Assembly: GCA_003510765.1 (NCBI GenBank)
Contig: DOKV01000161.1
Location: 1 to 7,030 of the forward strand
Direction: 5' to 3'
DNA: 7,030 bases
Origin: Clostridiaceae bacterium
GTDB lineage: Bacteria; Bacillota; Clostridia; Clostridiales; Clostridiaceae
A program made the translations under genes and the position numbers. A model generated the notes under the pieces. It was not told where the DNA came from, did not search any database, and saw only the letters and a program-made list of their open reading frames with translations. Below, piece by piece: positions 1-6,840 of this stretch; the first letter of the stretch is position 1, and each line of letters begins with the position of its first letter.

Positions 1-1121
1 AGCCCTTCATCGGTGATTTGTACATGAATGAGTCCATGCCTTAATGGATTGCCCTTAGATAACACTTCCTCATAGCAATCTAAAATCAGTTCAATGGCAC
101 CATCTCCAATGACATGGATGGCAGATTGGATGCCATGCTCTTCACAGGTGCGAAGAAAAGCCAATATGGACTCCTTGGTCATGGTGAGGATGCCTTGGGT
201 GGTAGGGTCGTCGTGATAGGGATGCCTCATATAAGCCGTACGTGCGCCAAGGGAGCCGTCGGCAAAGAGTTTTAGAAGACCATATTGATTAAAAGGGTCC
301 TGGTCCATATAGAATCCTTCAGTGATGCGCTTTTTAAAGTTCTCTACATCCTTAAAATACACTTGATGATAAATCCTCAGAGATTGTTCCTTGGCAAAGC
401 GCATATAAGCCTTCTCAACGGCTTGAGCTTCTTTGTTTTCATACCAGATATCATTAACTTGTAAGGAGGTGAGGCCTTCTTTATGGGCTTCTTTTGCGCC
501 TCTCTGTAGGGTTCTAAAGACATCTTCCTCAGAGACCTCTTCATAAAGAGTTTCTAAGAGAGGGATGGCATTTTCTCTGAAAATACCATTGGGACGTCCT
601 TCTTCATCCAAATCAAATTGACCACCGGCCACTGGTTGAAGCAATCCCCTTTGTTCCAATAGGGTTAACGCCTTGGAGTTTGCCACAGCTAAGTGGGAAC
701 AGGTTCTGGTGAAGATGATGGGAAAGTCTTGGCTGATGTTATCCAAGTCATGGCGTGTGGGTAAGCGCTTTTCTTGAAACAAATCTTGATTGAAGCCTCG
801 TCCACGTAGGACCTTTGGCGTGAGGGGCTCCTTTTGCAGGAAGGCTTGTCCTCGATGGATGAGCTCTTCCATGGAGGTGGCACCATAAAGATCTACAGTA
901 CTTAGGGCGAGGGCGGCTTGATAGAAATGTAAATGGGCATCATTAAACCCTGGGACGATGGTATGCCCTTGGGCATCTATGTGTTCTTCAGGATGTAGGC
1001 TTGATTGATAGGACAAGGCTTCTTCTCCAGTGGCTACAATGATCCCCTCTTCGATGTAGAGTGCATGGGTAAAGATGTCCCGATCTTGGTATATTTTTCC
1101 ATTGGTGATGAGTTTTCGCAT
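1..1121 (-). CDS. YtcJ-type metal-dependent amidohydrolase (Amidohydro_3), 3' end outside window
   Basis: Predicted cytoplasmic metal-dependent hydrolase of the amidohydrolase superfamily, YtcJ/Amidohydro_3 branch, whose members cleave amide or similar C-N bonds; the substrate cannot be told from sequence. I translated 373 residues from the ATG at 1121 without a stop; the family is usually about 530-550 residues, so roughly 160 C-terminal residues lie beyond the left edge. Visible hallmarks: an N-terminal beta-sandwich strand region (LITNGKIY), the metal-binding HxH in NDAHLHF (His63, His65), the family motif FTRTCSHLAVANS (137-149), KLFADGSLGART with Lys284, HVIGDGA with His336, and RHGLIHVQ with His366. 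The last metal Asp would fall in the missing part. The ATG is supported by AAAAGGAGG six bases upstream. It is transcribed divergently from the transporter operon, which suggests but does not prove a shared pathway. Family assignment is confident; substrate is unknown. Confidence 0.93.
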   Translation of the reverse strand, partial: MRKLITNGKIYQDRDIFTHALYIEEGIIVATGEEALSYQSSLHPEEHIDAQGHTIVPGFNDAHLHFYQAALALSTVDLYGATSMEELIHRGQAFLQKEPLTPKVLRGRGFNQDLFQEKRLPTRHDLDNISQDFPIIFTRTCSHLAVANSKALTLLEQRGLLQPVAGGQFDLDEEGRPNGIFRENAIPLLETLYEEVSEEDVFRTLQRGAKEAHKEGLTSLQVNDIWYENKEAQAVEKAYMRFAKEQSLRIYHQVYFKDVENFKKRITEGFYMDQDPFNQYGLLKLFADGSLGARTAYMRHPYHDDPTTQGILTMTKESILAFLRTCEEHGIQSAIHVIGDGAIELILDCYEEVLSKGNPLRHGLIHVQITDEG

Positions 1122-1127
1122 GGTGCG

Positions 1128-1136
1128 CCTCCTTTT
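1128..1136 (-). promoter_or_regulatory. Ribosome binding site of the amidohydrolase
   Basis: On the minus strand this reads AAAAGGAGG, a near-perfect Shine-Dalgarno sequence, six bases before the ATG at 1121. It fixes the start of the amidohydrolase. Confidence 0.85.
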
Positions 1137-1261
1137 CGTATGAAATGCTCTCTTTTTCCATTGTACTGGAAGGTGCGAAGCATTGGCTAGAAAAAAATGT
1201 GAAATCTGTATACGAGAGAAAGTAAATTGTAATTGGGTGTCTTATATAACATAGGACTCTA

Positions 1262-1270
1262 TGGTATACT
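1262..1270 (+). promoter_or_regulatory. Candidate extended -10 promoter of the ABC transporter operon
   Basis: TGGTATACT matches the extended -10 form TGnTATAAT (five of six in the hexamer). The hexamer about 17 bases upstream (1242-1247, TTATAT) is a poor -35, as is common for extended -10 promoters. It would start transcription near 1277, leaving an untranslated leader of about 50 bases before the ATG at 1326. A second -10-like TATAAC lies at 1245-1250 without a fitting -35. Confidence 0.45.
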
Positions 1271-1315
1271 CTTTTTAATGTATATATTCTGAATTTAGTA
1301 TTAATTCGTCATCTT

Positions 1316-1320
1316 GGGGG
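1316..1320 (+). promoter_or_regulatory. Ribosome binding site deciding the start of the permease-M28 fusion
   Basis: GGGGG at 1316-1320 can pair with CCUCC of 16S rRNA using one G-U pair, and stands five bases before the ATG at 1326. An upstream in-frame TTG at 1314 overlaps this site and has no ribosome binding site of its own, so the ATG is preferred. Confidence 0.6.
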
Positions 1321-1325
1321 TATCC

Positions 1326-3833
1326 ATGAAGAGAATCAATTTTCCATTGCTATTGGGTGGCATCATCCTAGTGGTCCTACTTCTTTTAACCTATTTTCCA
1401 GAACAGTTCACTTCCAGAGATCCTATTCATGAAGAACCTCCCCGATATATTGAGTATCAGGTGGAGGGGGAGATGGTGAAAGAGTTGTCGGTGAATCCCA
1501 TGCGACCCAACACCATCAATGTTATGGGTACAGATGATGCAGGGAGAGACATTTATGCAAGGCTCGTCTATGGAACAAAGAACACCATGCGACTGGCTTT
1601 TCTCATCGCCCTTTTTCGGATGATGCTTGCACTACCCTTAGGTATTTTAGCAGGAATGGGGCATAAAGGACTTTCTAAAATCATAGGCTTTTTTACGACC
1701 TTTTTCAGTGCGGTACCCATGCTGATCTTCGCCTACGTTCTTTTGAATTTTAATTATTTTTATAGAATGCAAATGGAGAAGTCCATTGTGGCTTTTGCGG
1801 TGGTATTGGCGCTGGTGGGGTGGTCCAAGCTGGCAGGAATTTTAGAAGACCATACCAAACGGATCATGGAAGAGGACTTCATTGAAGGGGAGCTGGCCAT
1901 CGGCAAAACCAAGAGGCAGATCATGACACAAAATGTATTGCCACATCTAATTCCCCATGGAGTGAGTCAGTTTTTTAAAGAAATGGCCATGGGGCTTTTT
2001 CTAGTGGCACAATTGGCTGTACTCTATGTCTTTGTAGGCACCACAAGAGAAGTAGGGGCCATGGCCTTCCGGGCAAATTATCGTATGGGCCTAGAACCAG
2101 AGTGGGGCGGTATGCTGTCTAGAATTAGTGGCGATGTCATGCGCTTTGAAGAAGTTTGGTGGGTTTCTTTATTTCCTGTACTCTTCTTTGCTGTAGCTGT
2201 CATGGGCATCAACCTATTGGGAGAAGGGTTAAGATTAGAGTTTCAGAGAAGAACCTCCAGGGTCATTAGCCTCATTCGAAAAACCATCATGATGCTTTCC
2301 CCAAAGCTTTTCTACCTTCAAGTAAAATCCATAAAGACTTATTATAAGCCGGTGTTATTCAAAGTAGGTTCTCTGGTACTTCTTCTTTTATATTTCTTTA
2401 TGCCGCGCTATGGCAGTGCAGTGCCTTTCCAAGAGGAAGAAGCTTATACTCATCTGGCTGCTTTGACAGATCCCAGTTTTCAGGGAAGGGCCAGTGGCAC
2501 ATTGGGAGGCTATGAAGCAGGAGAGTATCTCATCGAGGAATTGACCGCCTATGGTTATGAGATTTCTGTGGTGGAAATCCCCTACTACGAAGGAGAACAG
2601 GCCAAAGAAAACCTACGTATTATGGCCCCTATGATTATTGAAGAAGGGGAGATCCTCTTGACCACGAAAGATGGGGAGAAAAGATCTTTTCAGCTCCATG
2701 AAGACTTTACTATTTTCTCTGTGAATCGAGAAGCCCTTTTAGCGGAAACAGGAGAGCGATTTACCTATAAAGGGCGTACCGTTCGAGGAGGAGAAGTTTC
2801 ATCCGTATCGGAGGATCTGGAGATATTTCCTGTAGAAGAAGTATATATTCGTTCCTTGCTCAGCGCCAGGGGAGCCCCCTTTAGTGAAGAAAACATGAAA
2901 GGGGTCAATGTATATGGACAAGAAGAAAAAAGACCTTTTTCCCTTCAATTCATGCTGCTAGATGAGTATGAAGCAAAATCCAATGCCTATCTTCATAAAA
3001 CCCATACCATTTTACCTTTCAAAGAGCTACGAGAGCTCCTTTATGAAGGAGACTATGACCTGGAAATCTCTTTTCAAATACCACAGCTTCCAGAACAAAA
3101 TGGGCGGATTATTGAAGGATTCTTACCAGGGGAGGGTTTTACGAAAGAGCGTCCGGGAGAAACCATCATTATAGGAGCCGCGTATGATGGCGTCTATGAA
3201 AAAGAATCAATTTCTATTATGCCAGCTACCCCAGCGGCCATGGCCCTTCAAGTGGCCAAACAAGTGGCTACATTAAAAGAACCTTTAAGTCGTTCTTTGA
3301 ACTTCGTATTTTGGGACAACCAAATGGAAATCAAAAAAAATACCAGAGAAGAAGGTTCGAAATACTATCATCGTGAACTGATGAAGCCCATAGACTGGGT
3401 GGTCAGTGGGGGATACTACTATTATGAGATGGCCTTCCCTGGACTCAGTAAGCAAAAAGAGCTGAACCTCATCACTTTTCCTGCTCAGGGAGGAAGAAAA
3501 CCTTCGTATCTCATTGGGCGACAGATGGAACAGCTGCTAAAAGATATGAAGGATCCCTACAGGAGATTCCAGAGTGTCTATGGGGGGACCAATACCAGTT
3601 CTAGCTTGGGCATCTATGATATGGTGACCAGGTCGCAGCTGGATATGAGGCTCAATGCTTTCTTCACTGTGGGGATTGGCAATGCCCATGTGCAAGATAT
3701 GGCTACGGAAAAAGATCACATGGACAATCTAGACAAAGACATGTTTCGGCGTATTGGACAGGTGATGATAGATAATCTCACCATGAATGAATATTTAATG
3801 GAAGACCCACAAGGCAAGGAGGGGCAGAAATGA
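1326..3833 (+). CDS. OppC/DppC-type ABC permease fused to an inactive-looking M28 peptidase-like domain
   Basis: An 835-residue fusion. Residues 1-310 form a complete OppC/DppC permease: first helix 6-23; GTDDAGRD at 68-75 followed by ARLVYGT; helices near 90-111, 119-141, 154-172, 216-238 and 282-303; an EAA coupling loop at 185-207 (ending NVLPH); EPEWGGML at 257-264 and NLLGEGLR at 296-303. OppC/DppC proteins normally end here, near 300 residues. A basic linker (304-346) and a seventh helix (347-359) follow, which by the positive-inside rule puts the rest outside the membrane. Residues 370-830 resemble a PA-containing M28 peptidase: QGRASGT (386-392), IIIGAAYDG (614-622), FVFWDNQME (660-668) and ATEKD (793-797). 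The usual metal and catalytic residues are replaced (Ala619, Gln666-Met667, Ala793), and no Asp occurs in the bridging-ligand stretch near 631-639. Role inferred: channel subunit carrying a non-catalytic extracytoplasmic domain. The frame is open throughout and its stop overlaps the next start. Confidence 0.88.
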   Translation: MKRINFPLLLGGIILVVLLLLTYFPEQFTSRDPIHEEPPRYIEYQVEGEMVKELSVNPMRPNTINVMGTDDAGRDIYARLVYGTKNTMRLAFLIALFRMMLALPLGILAGMGHKGLSKIIGFFTTFFSAVPMLIFAYVLLNFNYFYRMQMEKSIVAFAVVLALVGWSKLAGILEDHTKRIMEEDFIEGELAIGKTKRQIMTQNVLPHLIPHGVSQFFKEMAMGLFLVAQLAVLYVFVGTTREVGAMAFRANYRMGLEPEWGGMLSRISGDVMRFEEVWWVSLFPVLFFAVAVMGINLLGEGLRLEFQRRTSRVISLIRKTIMMLSPKLFYLQVKSIKTYYKPVLFKVGSLVLLLLYFFMPRYGSAVPFQEEEAYTHLAALTDPSFQGRASGTLGGYEAGEYLIEELTAYGYEISVVEIPYYEGEQAKENLRIMAPMIIEEGEILLTTKDGEKRSFQLHEDFTIFSVNREALLAETGERFTYKGRTVRGGEVSSVSEDLEIFPVEEVYIRSLLSARGAPFSEENMKGVNVYGQEEKRPFSLQFMLLDEYEAKSNAYLHKTHTILPFKELRELLYEGDYDLEISFQIPQLPEQNGRIIEGFLPGEGFTKERPGETIIIGAAYDGVYEKESISIMPATPAAMALQVAKQVATLKEPLSRSLNFVFWDNQMEIKKNTREEGSKYYHRELMKPIDWVVSGGYYYYEMAFPGLSKQKELNLITFPAQGGRKPSYLIGRQMEQLLKDMKDPYRRFQSVYGGTNTSSSLGIYDMVTRSQLDMRLNAFFTVGIGNAHVQDMATEKDHMDNLDKDMFRRIGQVMIDNLTMNEYLMEDPQGKEGQK
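3816..3822 (+). promoter_or_regulatory. Ribosome binding site of the OppF/DppF-type ATPase
   Basis: AAGGAGG, seven bases before the ATG at 3830 and inside the end of the fusion gene. With the ATGA stop-start overlap at 3830-3833 it suggests translational coupling. Confidence 0.85.
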
Positions 3834-4804
3834 TTGAGGTAAAAGGACTAACCAAACACTTTCCAGTGAAGAGTAGCCTTTTGGAAGAAGAGGGGGTCGT
3901 TCATGCAGTCAATGGCATCGACTTCTCCATTCATAAAGGAAAGACCTTAGGGCTTGTGGGAGAATCGGGTAGTGGGAAATCTACTACGGGGAGACTGGTG
4001 CTCCGTTTGTTAGAACCCACTTCTGGACAAGTCCACTTAGATGGTAAAGACATCAGCACCATCTCCAATAGAGATTTTAGAAAACTCCGTAAAGAGCTTC
4101 AAATCGTCTTTCAGAACCCTTATTCAGCTTTGGATTACAAGATGACCATAGAAGATATCCTCATACAGCCTTTGCAAATTCATAAAATTGTGGAGCCTTT
4201 GTCTTATAAAAAAGAAGTCCATCGATTGCTTCATTTGGTGGGGCTGGATCGTGCCTCTGCCAAGAAGTTTCCCCATGAATTTAGTGGAGGCCAGCGTCAA
4301 AGAATTGGCATTGCAAGAGCATTGGCCACAAATCCACGGTTTATTGTTTGTGATGAACCAGTATCTGCATTAGATGTTTCTGTCCAATCACAGATTCTCA
4401 ACTTGACCATGGAACTTCAACAAGAGTTTGGGCTTTCCTATCTCTTCATAGCCCATGATCTTCATGTGATCAAACATGTCAGTGATGAAGTGGCTGTGAT
4501 GTATTTAGGAAAAATTGTGGAGATGGGGGAGGCAGAAGAACTCTTTGAATCCCCGCTCCACCCTTATACCAAAGCGCTGATTGCTGCGGTGCCAGGCCAA
4601 AAAGAAAAGAAAGAAGCGCACAGGCGGCTCACGGGGGAGATTCCCAGTGCCATACACCTGCCCTCGGGATGTGCCTTCCATACCAGATGTCCCTTTGCCA
4701 TGGAGGTTTGTACAACGAACATACCTATTTTAAAGACCTATGGTACAAGACAAGTGGCATGTCATCTAGTGGAACAAGAAAGTGGAGGTGAGGTTCTTGG
4801 CTAA
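3830..4804 (+). CDS. OppF/DppF-type peptide ABC transporter ATP-binding subunit
   Basis: A 324-residue cytoplasmic ATPase that powers the importer, the usual length for OppF/DppF. All nucleotide-binding elements are intact: Walker A GESGSGKST (44-52), Q-loop Gln95 in VFQNPYSALD, signature FSGGQRQR (151-158), Walker B FIVCDE (171-176), D-loop SALD (179-182) and H-loop His209. The C-terminal oligopeptide-transporter domain (oligo_HPY) is present, with LHPYTKAL (243-250) and four cysteines at 281, 287, 294 and 311 (C-x5-C-x6-C-x16-C). VFQNPYSALD and FSGGQRQR fit the F rather than the D paralogue. Its ATG overlaps the preceding stop by four bases, and its tail overlaps the next permease. The substrate class (peptide, nickel or other) cannot be read from the ATPase. 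Confidence 0.95.
   Translation: MIEVKGLTKHFPVKSSLLEEEGVVHAVNGIDFSIHKGKTLGLVGESGSGKSTTGRLVLRLLEPTSGQVHLDGKDISTISNRDFRKLRKELQIVFQNPYSALDYKMTIEDILIQPLQIHKIVEPLSYKKEVHRLLHLVGLDRASAKKFPHEFSGGQRQRIGIARALATNPRFIVCDEPVSALDVSVQSQILNLTMELQQEFGLSYLFIAHDLHVIKHVSDEVAVMYLGKIVEMGEAEELFESPLHPYTKALIAAVPGQKEKKEAHRRLTGEIPSAIHLPSGCAFHTRCPFAMEVCTTNIPILKTYGTRQVACHLVEQESGGEVLG
4784..4788 (+). promoter_or_regulatory. Ribosome binding site suggesting a TTG start for the OppB-type permease
   Basis: GGAGG eight bases before TTG 4797. In-frame GTG codons at 4782 and 4788 overlap this site and so are less likely starts. Confidence 0.55.
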
Positions 4805-5735
4805 GAAAAAGCGGAAGCTTCTGTACACGATCCTTGGACATGTCGTACTTCTCGCCACAGTAGTGGCAGGGGTGTTACTGCTCACAGGGATTCCCATGAA
4901 TTTTGATATTTTTTATGAAAAGGGCAGCTACAGACCCAATATGTCTTGGGAACATATTGGGTCGTCCATCAAGCAAAATTTCTCCATGGTGTTCACCGGT
5001 GAAATCAGGCATGTGGATGTACTGGGGGAAACGGTTCAGGAAATTTTCCAAGGTGCTGCAAAGAAAAGTGGGATTGTGTTAGGATTTGGGATGGTTTTGG
5101 CGGTGCTTGTGGGAATCCCCAAGGGTATTATGGATAGTCGAAAAAGAGATCAGCATGGAACTTTTAAAATGCTCCAATCGCTGATTCCACTATCGGTGCC
5201 AGATGTGTTGACCATTGGGCTCATCCAATTACTGGCTTTAACTCTCTTTAAAAATGGTATGACTTTTTTTGGCATTGGTCCCATCGAGTTTAAAGGGGAT
5301 CAGTTCTGGTATAGTGCCATTTATCCTATTTTAGCCATCTCGATTTTGCCCGCAGCCTATGTGGCTAGAACCACAGCCACAGCCATAGAGGAAGGGTTAT
5401 CGAAACCTTATGCATTGGCAGCCAGAGGGAAAGGGTGTTCGCGCATGCGCATCATCAAGAATCATCTGATGAAAAATGTCCTCTATGAAGTGCTCTCGGT
5501 TTTCCCAACCATCTTGGCGCTGATGTTTTCTAGCTTAATCATCGTGGAAAGGCTCTTTTATTATCGTGGATTGGGGTATCATATGATTAATTTTTATACC
5601 TCCTCAAGGATCGATCCAATTCTGGGTAGTACGGCTTTTAGTTACTTTATGACCATCCTTGCGGTGGTGTACTTCCTCATTCTCCTACTCTTTAATGTGT
5701 TGAAAGATGTGGTGGTCCCCAAGGTGAAGTCTTAA
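4797..5735 (+). CDS. OppB/DppB-type ABC transporter permease
   Basis: Second membrane subunit of the importer, 312 residues from the preferred TTG, within the normal OppB/DppB size; starts at GTG 4782 or 4788 would add five or three residues. The N-terminus is basic (MAKKKRK), then a helix at 10-30, an extracytoplasmic stretch, and helices near 91-108, 128-151, 174-190, 232-250 and 283-303. The EAA coupling loop is clear at about 203-225 (YALAARGKG followed by RIIKNH), and VERLFYYRGLG at 250-260 corresponds to the family VExxFxxPGLG, with Arg in place of Pro. The typical PGDP after the first helix of OppB proteins is not recognisable, so the N-terminal loop is divergent. The gene overlaps the upstream ATPase by eight bases. 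It would pair with the permease half of the fusion protein to form the channel. Confidence 0.9.
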   Translation: MAKKKRKLLYTILGHVVLLATVVAGVLLLTGIPMNFDIFYEKGSYRPNMSWEHIGSSIKQNFSMVFTGEIRHVDVLGETVQEIFQGAAKKSGIVLGFGMVLAVLVGIPKGIMDSRKRDQHGTFKMLQSLIPLSVPDVLTIGLIQLLALTLFKNGMTFFGIGPIEFKGDQFWYSAIYPILAISILPAAYVARTTATAIEEGLSKPYALAARGKGCSRMRIIKNHLMKNVLYEVLSVFPTILALMFSSLIIVERLFYYRGLGYHMINFYTSSRIDPILGSTAFSYFMTILAVVYFLILLLFNVLKDVVVPKVKS

Positions 5736-5760
5736 ATGGTTGACAATGTATGAGGAAGGG

Positions 5761-5766
5761 AAGGAG
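5761..5766 (+). promoter_or_regulatory. Ribosome binding site of the OppD/DppD-type ATPase
   Basis: AAGGAG within a purine-rich run, six bases before ATG 5773. It favours this start over the in-frame TTG at 5740, which would add eleven residues unlike the family N-terminus. Confidence 0.8.
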
Positions 5767-5772
5767 ATTGAA

Positions 5773-6783
5773 ATGGCCTTACTAGAGGTAAAAAATATAA
5801 AAACCTATTTCTATTTGGATGGAGAAGCACTACCGGCGGTGGATGATGTAAGCTTTTCTTTAGAAGAAGACCAGACCATTGCTATGATTGGAGAGTCAGG
5901 CAGTGGTAAAAGTGTGCTGGTCTTAAGCATCATGAAGCTCATAGACCAACCAGGAAAGATCATCCATGGGGAAGTGCTCTATGAAGGAGGCGTGAAGACA
6001 GATTTGTTAACCCTCAAAGAGCGGGCCATGCAAAAGATTCGGGGTAATGAAATTGCCATGATTTACCAAGATCCCATGTCCACGTTGAATCCCTTGATTC
6101 CTGTGGGCAAACAAATAGAGGAAGCGCTGATCATTCATAAAAAAGGAAAGAAGAAAGAAGTCAAGGAGAAAGCTATGTCTTTAATGAAGGATGTGGGGAT
6201 TCCAGATGCGGAGAAAAGATATAAGGACCTACCTGGGATGTTCAGTGGCGGGATGCGCCAGAGAATCATGATCGCCATGGCCATTGCCTGCAACCCAAAG
6301 ATTCTCATCGCCGATGAGCCTACCACAGCACTGGATGTGACCATCCAAGCGGAGATTTTAGAACTTCTGAAGAAGCTGCAAGAAGAACATAAAATGTCCA
6401 TCATCTTAAATACCCATGATTTAGGGGTGGTGAAAGATATGGCCCACGAAGTATGCGTCATGTATTGTGGGAAAATCATGGAGAAAGCCTCCAAGGATAC
6501 GTTGTTTCAGAACCCCTTGAATCCTTATACCAAGGGACTCATAGAGTGTATGCCAGGCCAAGGAGCCCCTAAAGAGAAACTCCATGCCATTGAAGGCTAT
6601 GTGCCTCATCCATCAGATTTTCCCAAAGGATGCAGGTTTTCTACCCGTTGTCCCTACGCAGTGGAGAAGTGCCATAAAACCTTGCCAGATTTAGTGGAGA
6701 TTGAGCCCAATCATTTTGTGCGGTGCTTCCTGGTGGAGGAGGGAATTCCACTAATCAAGCACCCTTCAACAAATATCCTTTAG
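5773..6783 (+). CDS. OppD/DppD-type peptide ABC transporter ATP-binding subunit
   Basis: Second ATPase of the importer, 336 residues from ATG 5773; MALLEVKNIKTYF is the usual family opening. Intact motifs: Walker A GESGSGKS (40-47), Q-loop Gln99 in YQDPMSTLNP, signature FSGGMRQR (157-164), Walker B ILIADE (177-182), D-loop TALD (185-188) and H-loop His215. GGMRQR and YQDPM are typical of the D paralogue. The C-terminal oligo_HPY domain has NPYTKGL (250-256) and cysteines at 287, 293, 300 and 318, the same spacing as its partner apart from one residue. It follows the permease stop by 37 bases and is the last gene before a terminator. With the upstream OppF-type protein it should form a heterodimeric ATPase on the cytoplasmic face. 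Confidence 0.95.
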   Translation: MALLEVKNIKTYFYLDGEALPAVDDVSFSLEEDQTIAMIGESGSGKSVLVLSIMKLIDQPGKIIHGEVLYEGGVKTDLLTLKERAMQKIRGNEIAMIYQDPMSTLNPLIPVGKQIEEALIIHKKGKKKEVKEKAMSLMKDVGIPDAEKRYKDLPGMFSGGMRQRIMIAMAIACNPKILIADEPTTALDVTIQAEILELLKKLQEEHKMSIILNTHDLGVVKDMAHEVCVMYCGKIMEKASKDTLFQNPLNPYTKGLIECMPGQGAPKEKLHAIEGYVPHPSDFPKGCRFSTRCPYAVEKCHKTLPDLVEIEPNHFVRCFLVEEGIPLIKHPSTNIL

Positions 6784-6795
6784 AAGATTCCTTTG

Positions 6796-6840
6796 CCCCT
6801 AAGACCTTCCGTAGATGGCTCTTAGGGGTCTTTCATTTTT
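6796..6840 (+). terminator. Intrinsic terminator of the ABC transporter operon
   Basis: A perfect nine-pair stem, CCCCTAAGA (6796-6804) with TCTTAGGGG (6820-6828), and a 15-base loop in which CC/GG may add pairs. It is followed by a T-rich tract, TCTTTCATTTTT, to 6840. It lies twelve bases after the last stop codon and should end the four-gene transcript. Confidence 0.9.

Larger units (their letters stand above)
1122..1325. other. Divergent intergenic region between amidohydrolase and transporter operon
   Basis: About 204 bases between two divergent starts, AT-rich in 1190-1310. It must hold the promoters for both directions unless the operon is read from further away. Plus-strand: an extended -10 at 1262-1270. 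Minus-strand: -10-like TATACA (1207-1212) and TACAAT (1160-1165) are present, but neither has a good -35, so I do not call a minus promoter. There is a short imperfect palindrome, ATAG-GACT-CTAT, at 1251-1262, and GTATAC occurs twice (1208-1213 and 1264-1269). Either could be an operator, but neither is long enough to be convincing. No tRNA, riboswitch or credible small gene was seen; an open frame running through 1005-1190 on the plus strand lies mostly antisense to the amidohydrolase. Confidence 0.6.

Noticed and set aside
689..886. A 65-residue minus-strand frame within the amidohydrolase
   Set aside because: It is in a different frame from the amidohydrolase, which has clear family motifs across the same bases.
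1005..1190. Plus-strand 61-residue frame reaching into the divergent intergenic region
   Set aside because: Mostly antisense to the amidohydrolase start, with no ribosome binding site and no recognisable protein features.
2300..2450. Possibility that the permease and M28-like parts are two genes joined by a sequencing error
   Set aside because: There is no stop, ribosome binding site or start arrangement at the junction; the linker and extra helix read as a natural bridge in one frame.
2962..3174. Plus-strand 70-residue frame inside the pseudo-peptidase region
   Set aside because: Out of frame with the fusion gene, with no ribosome binding site; I considered a frameshift at this place but the main frame carries M28-like sequence on both sides.
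6135..6494. A 119-residue open frame on the minus strand inside the OppD-type ATPase gene
   Set aside because: It is antisense to conserved ATPase motifs (signature, Walker B) and has no recognisable family; it is a shadow of a well-conserved gene.
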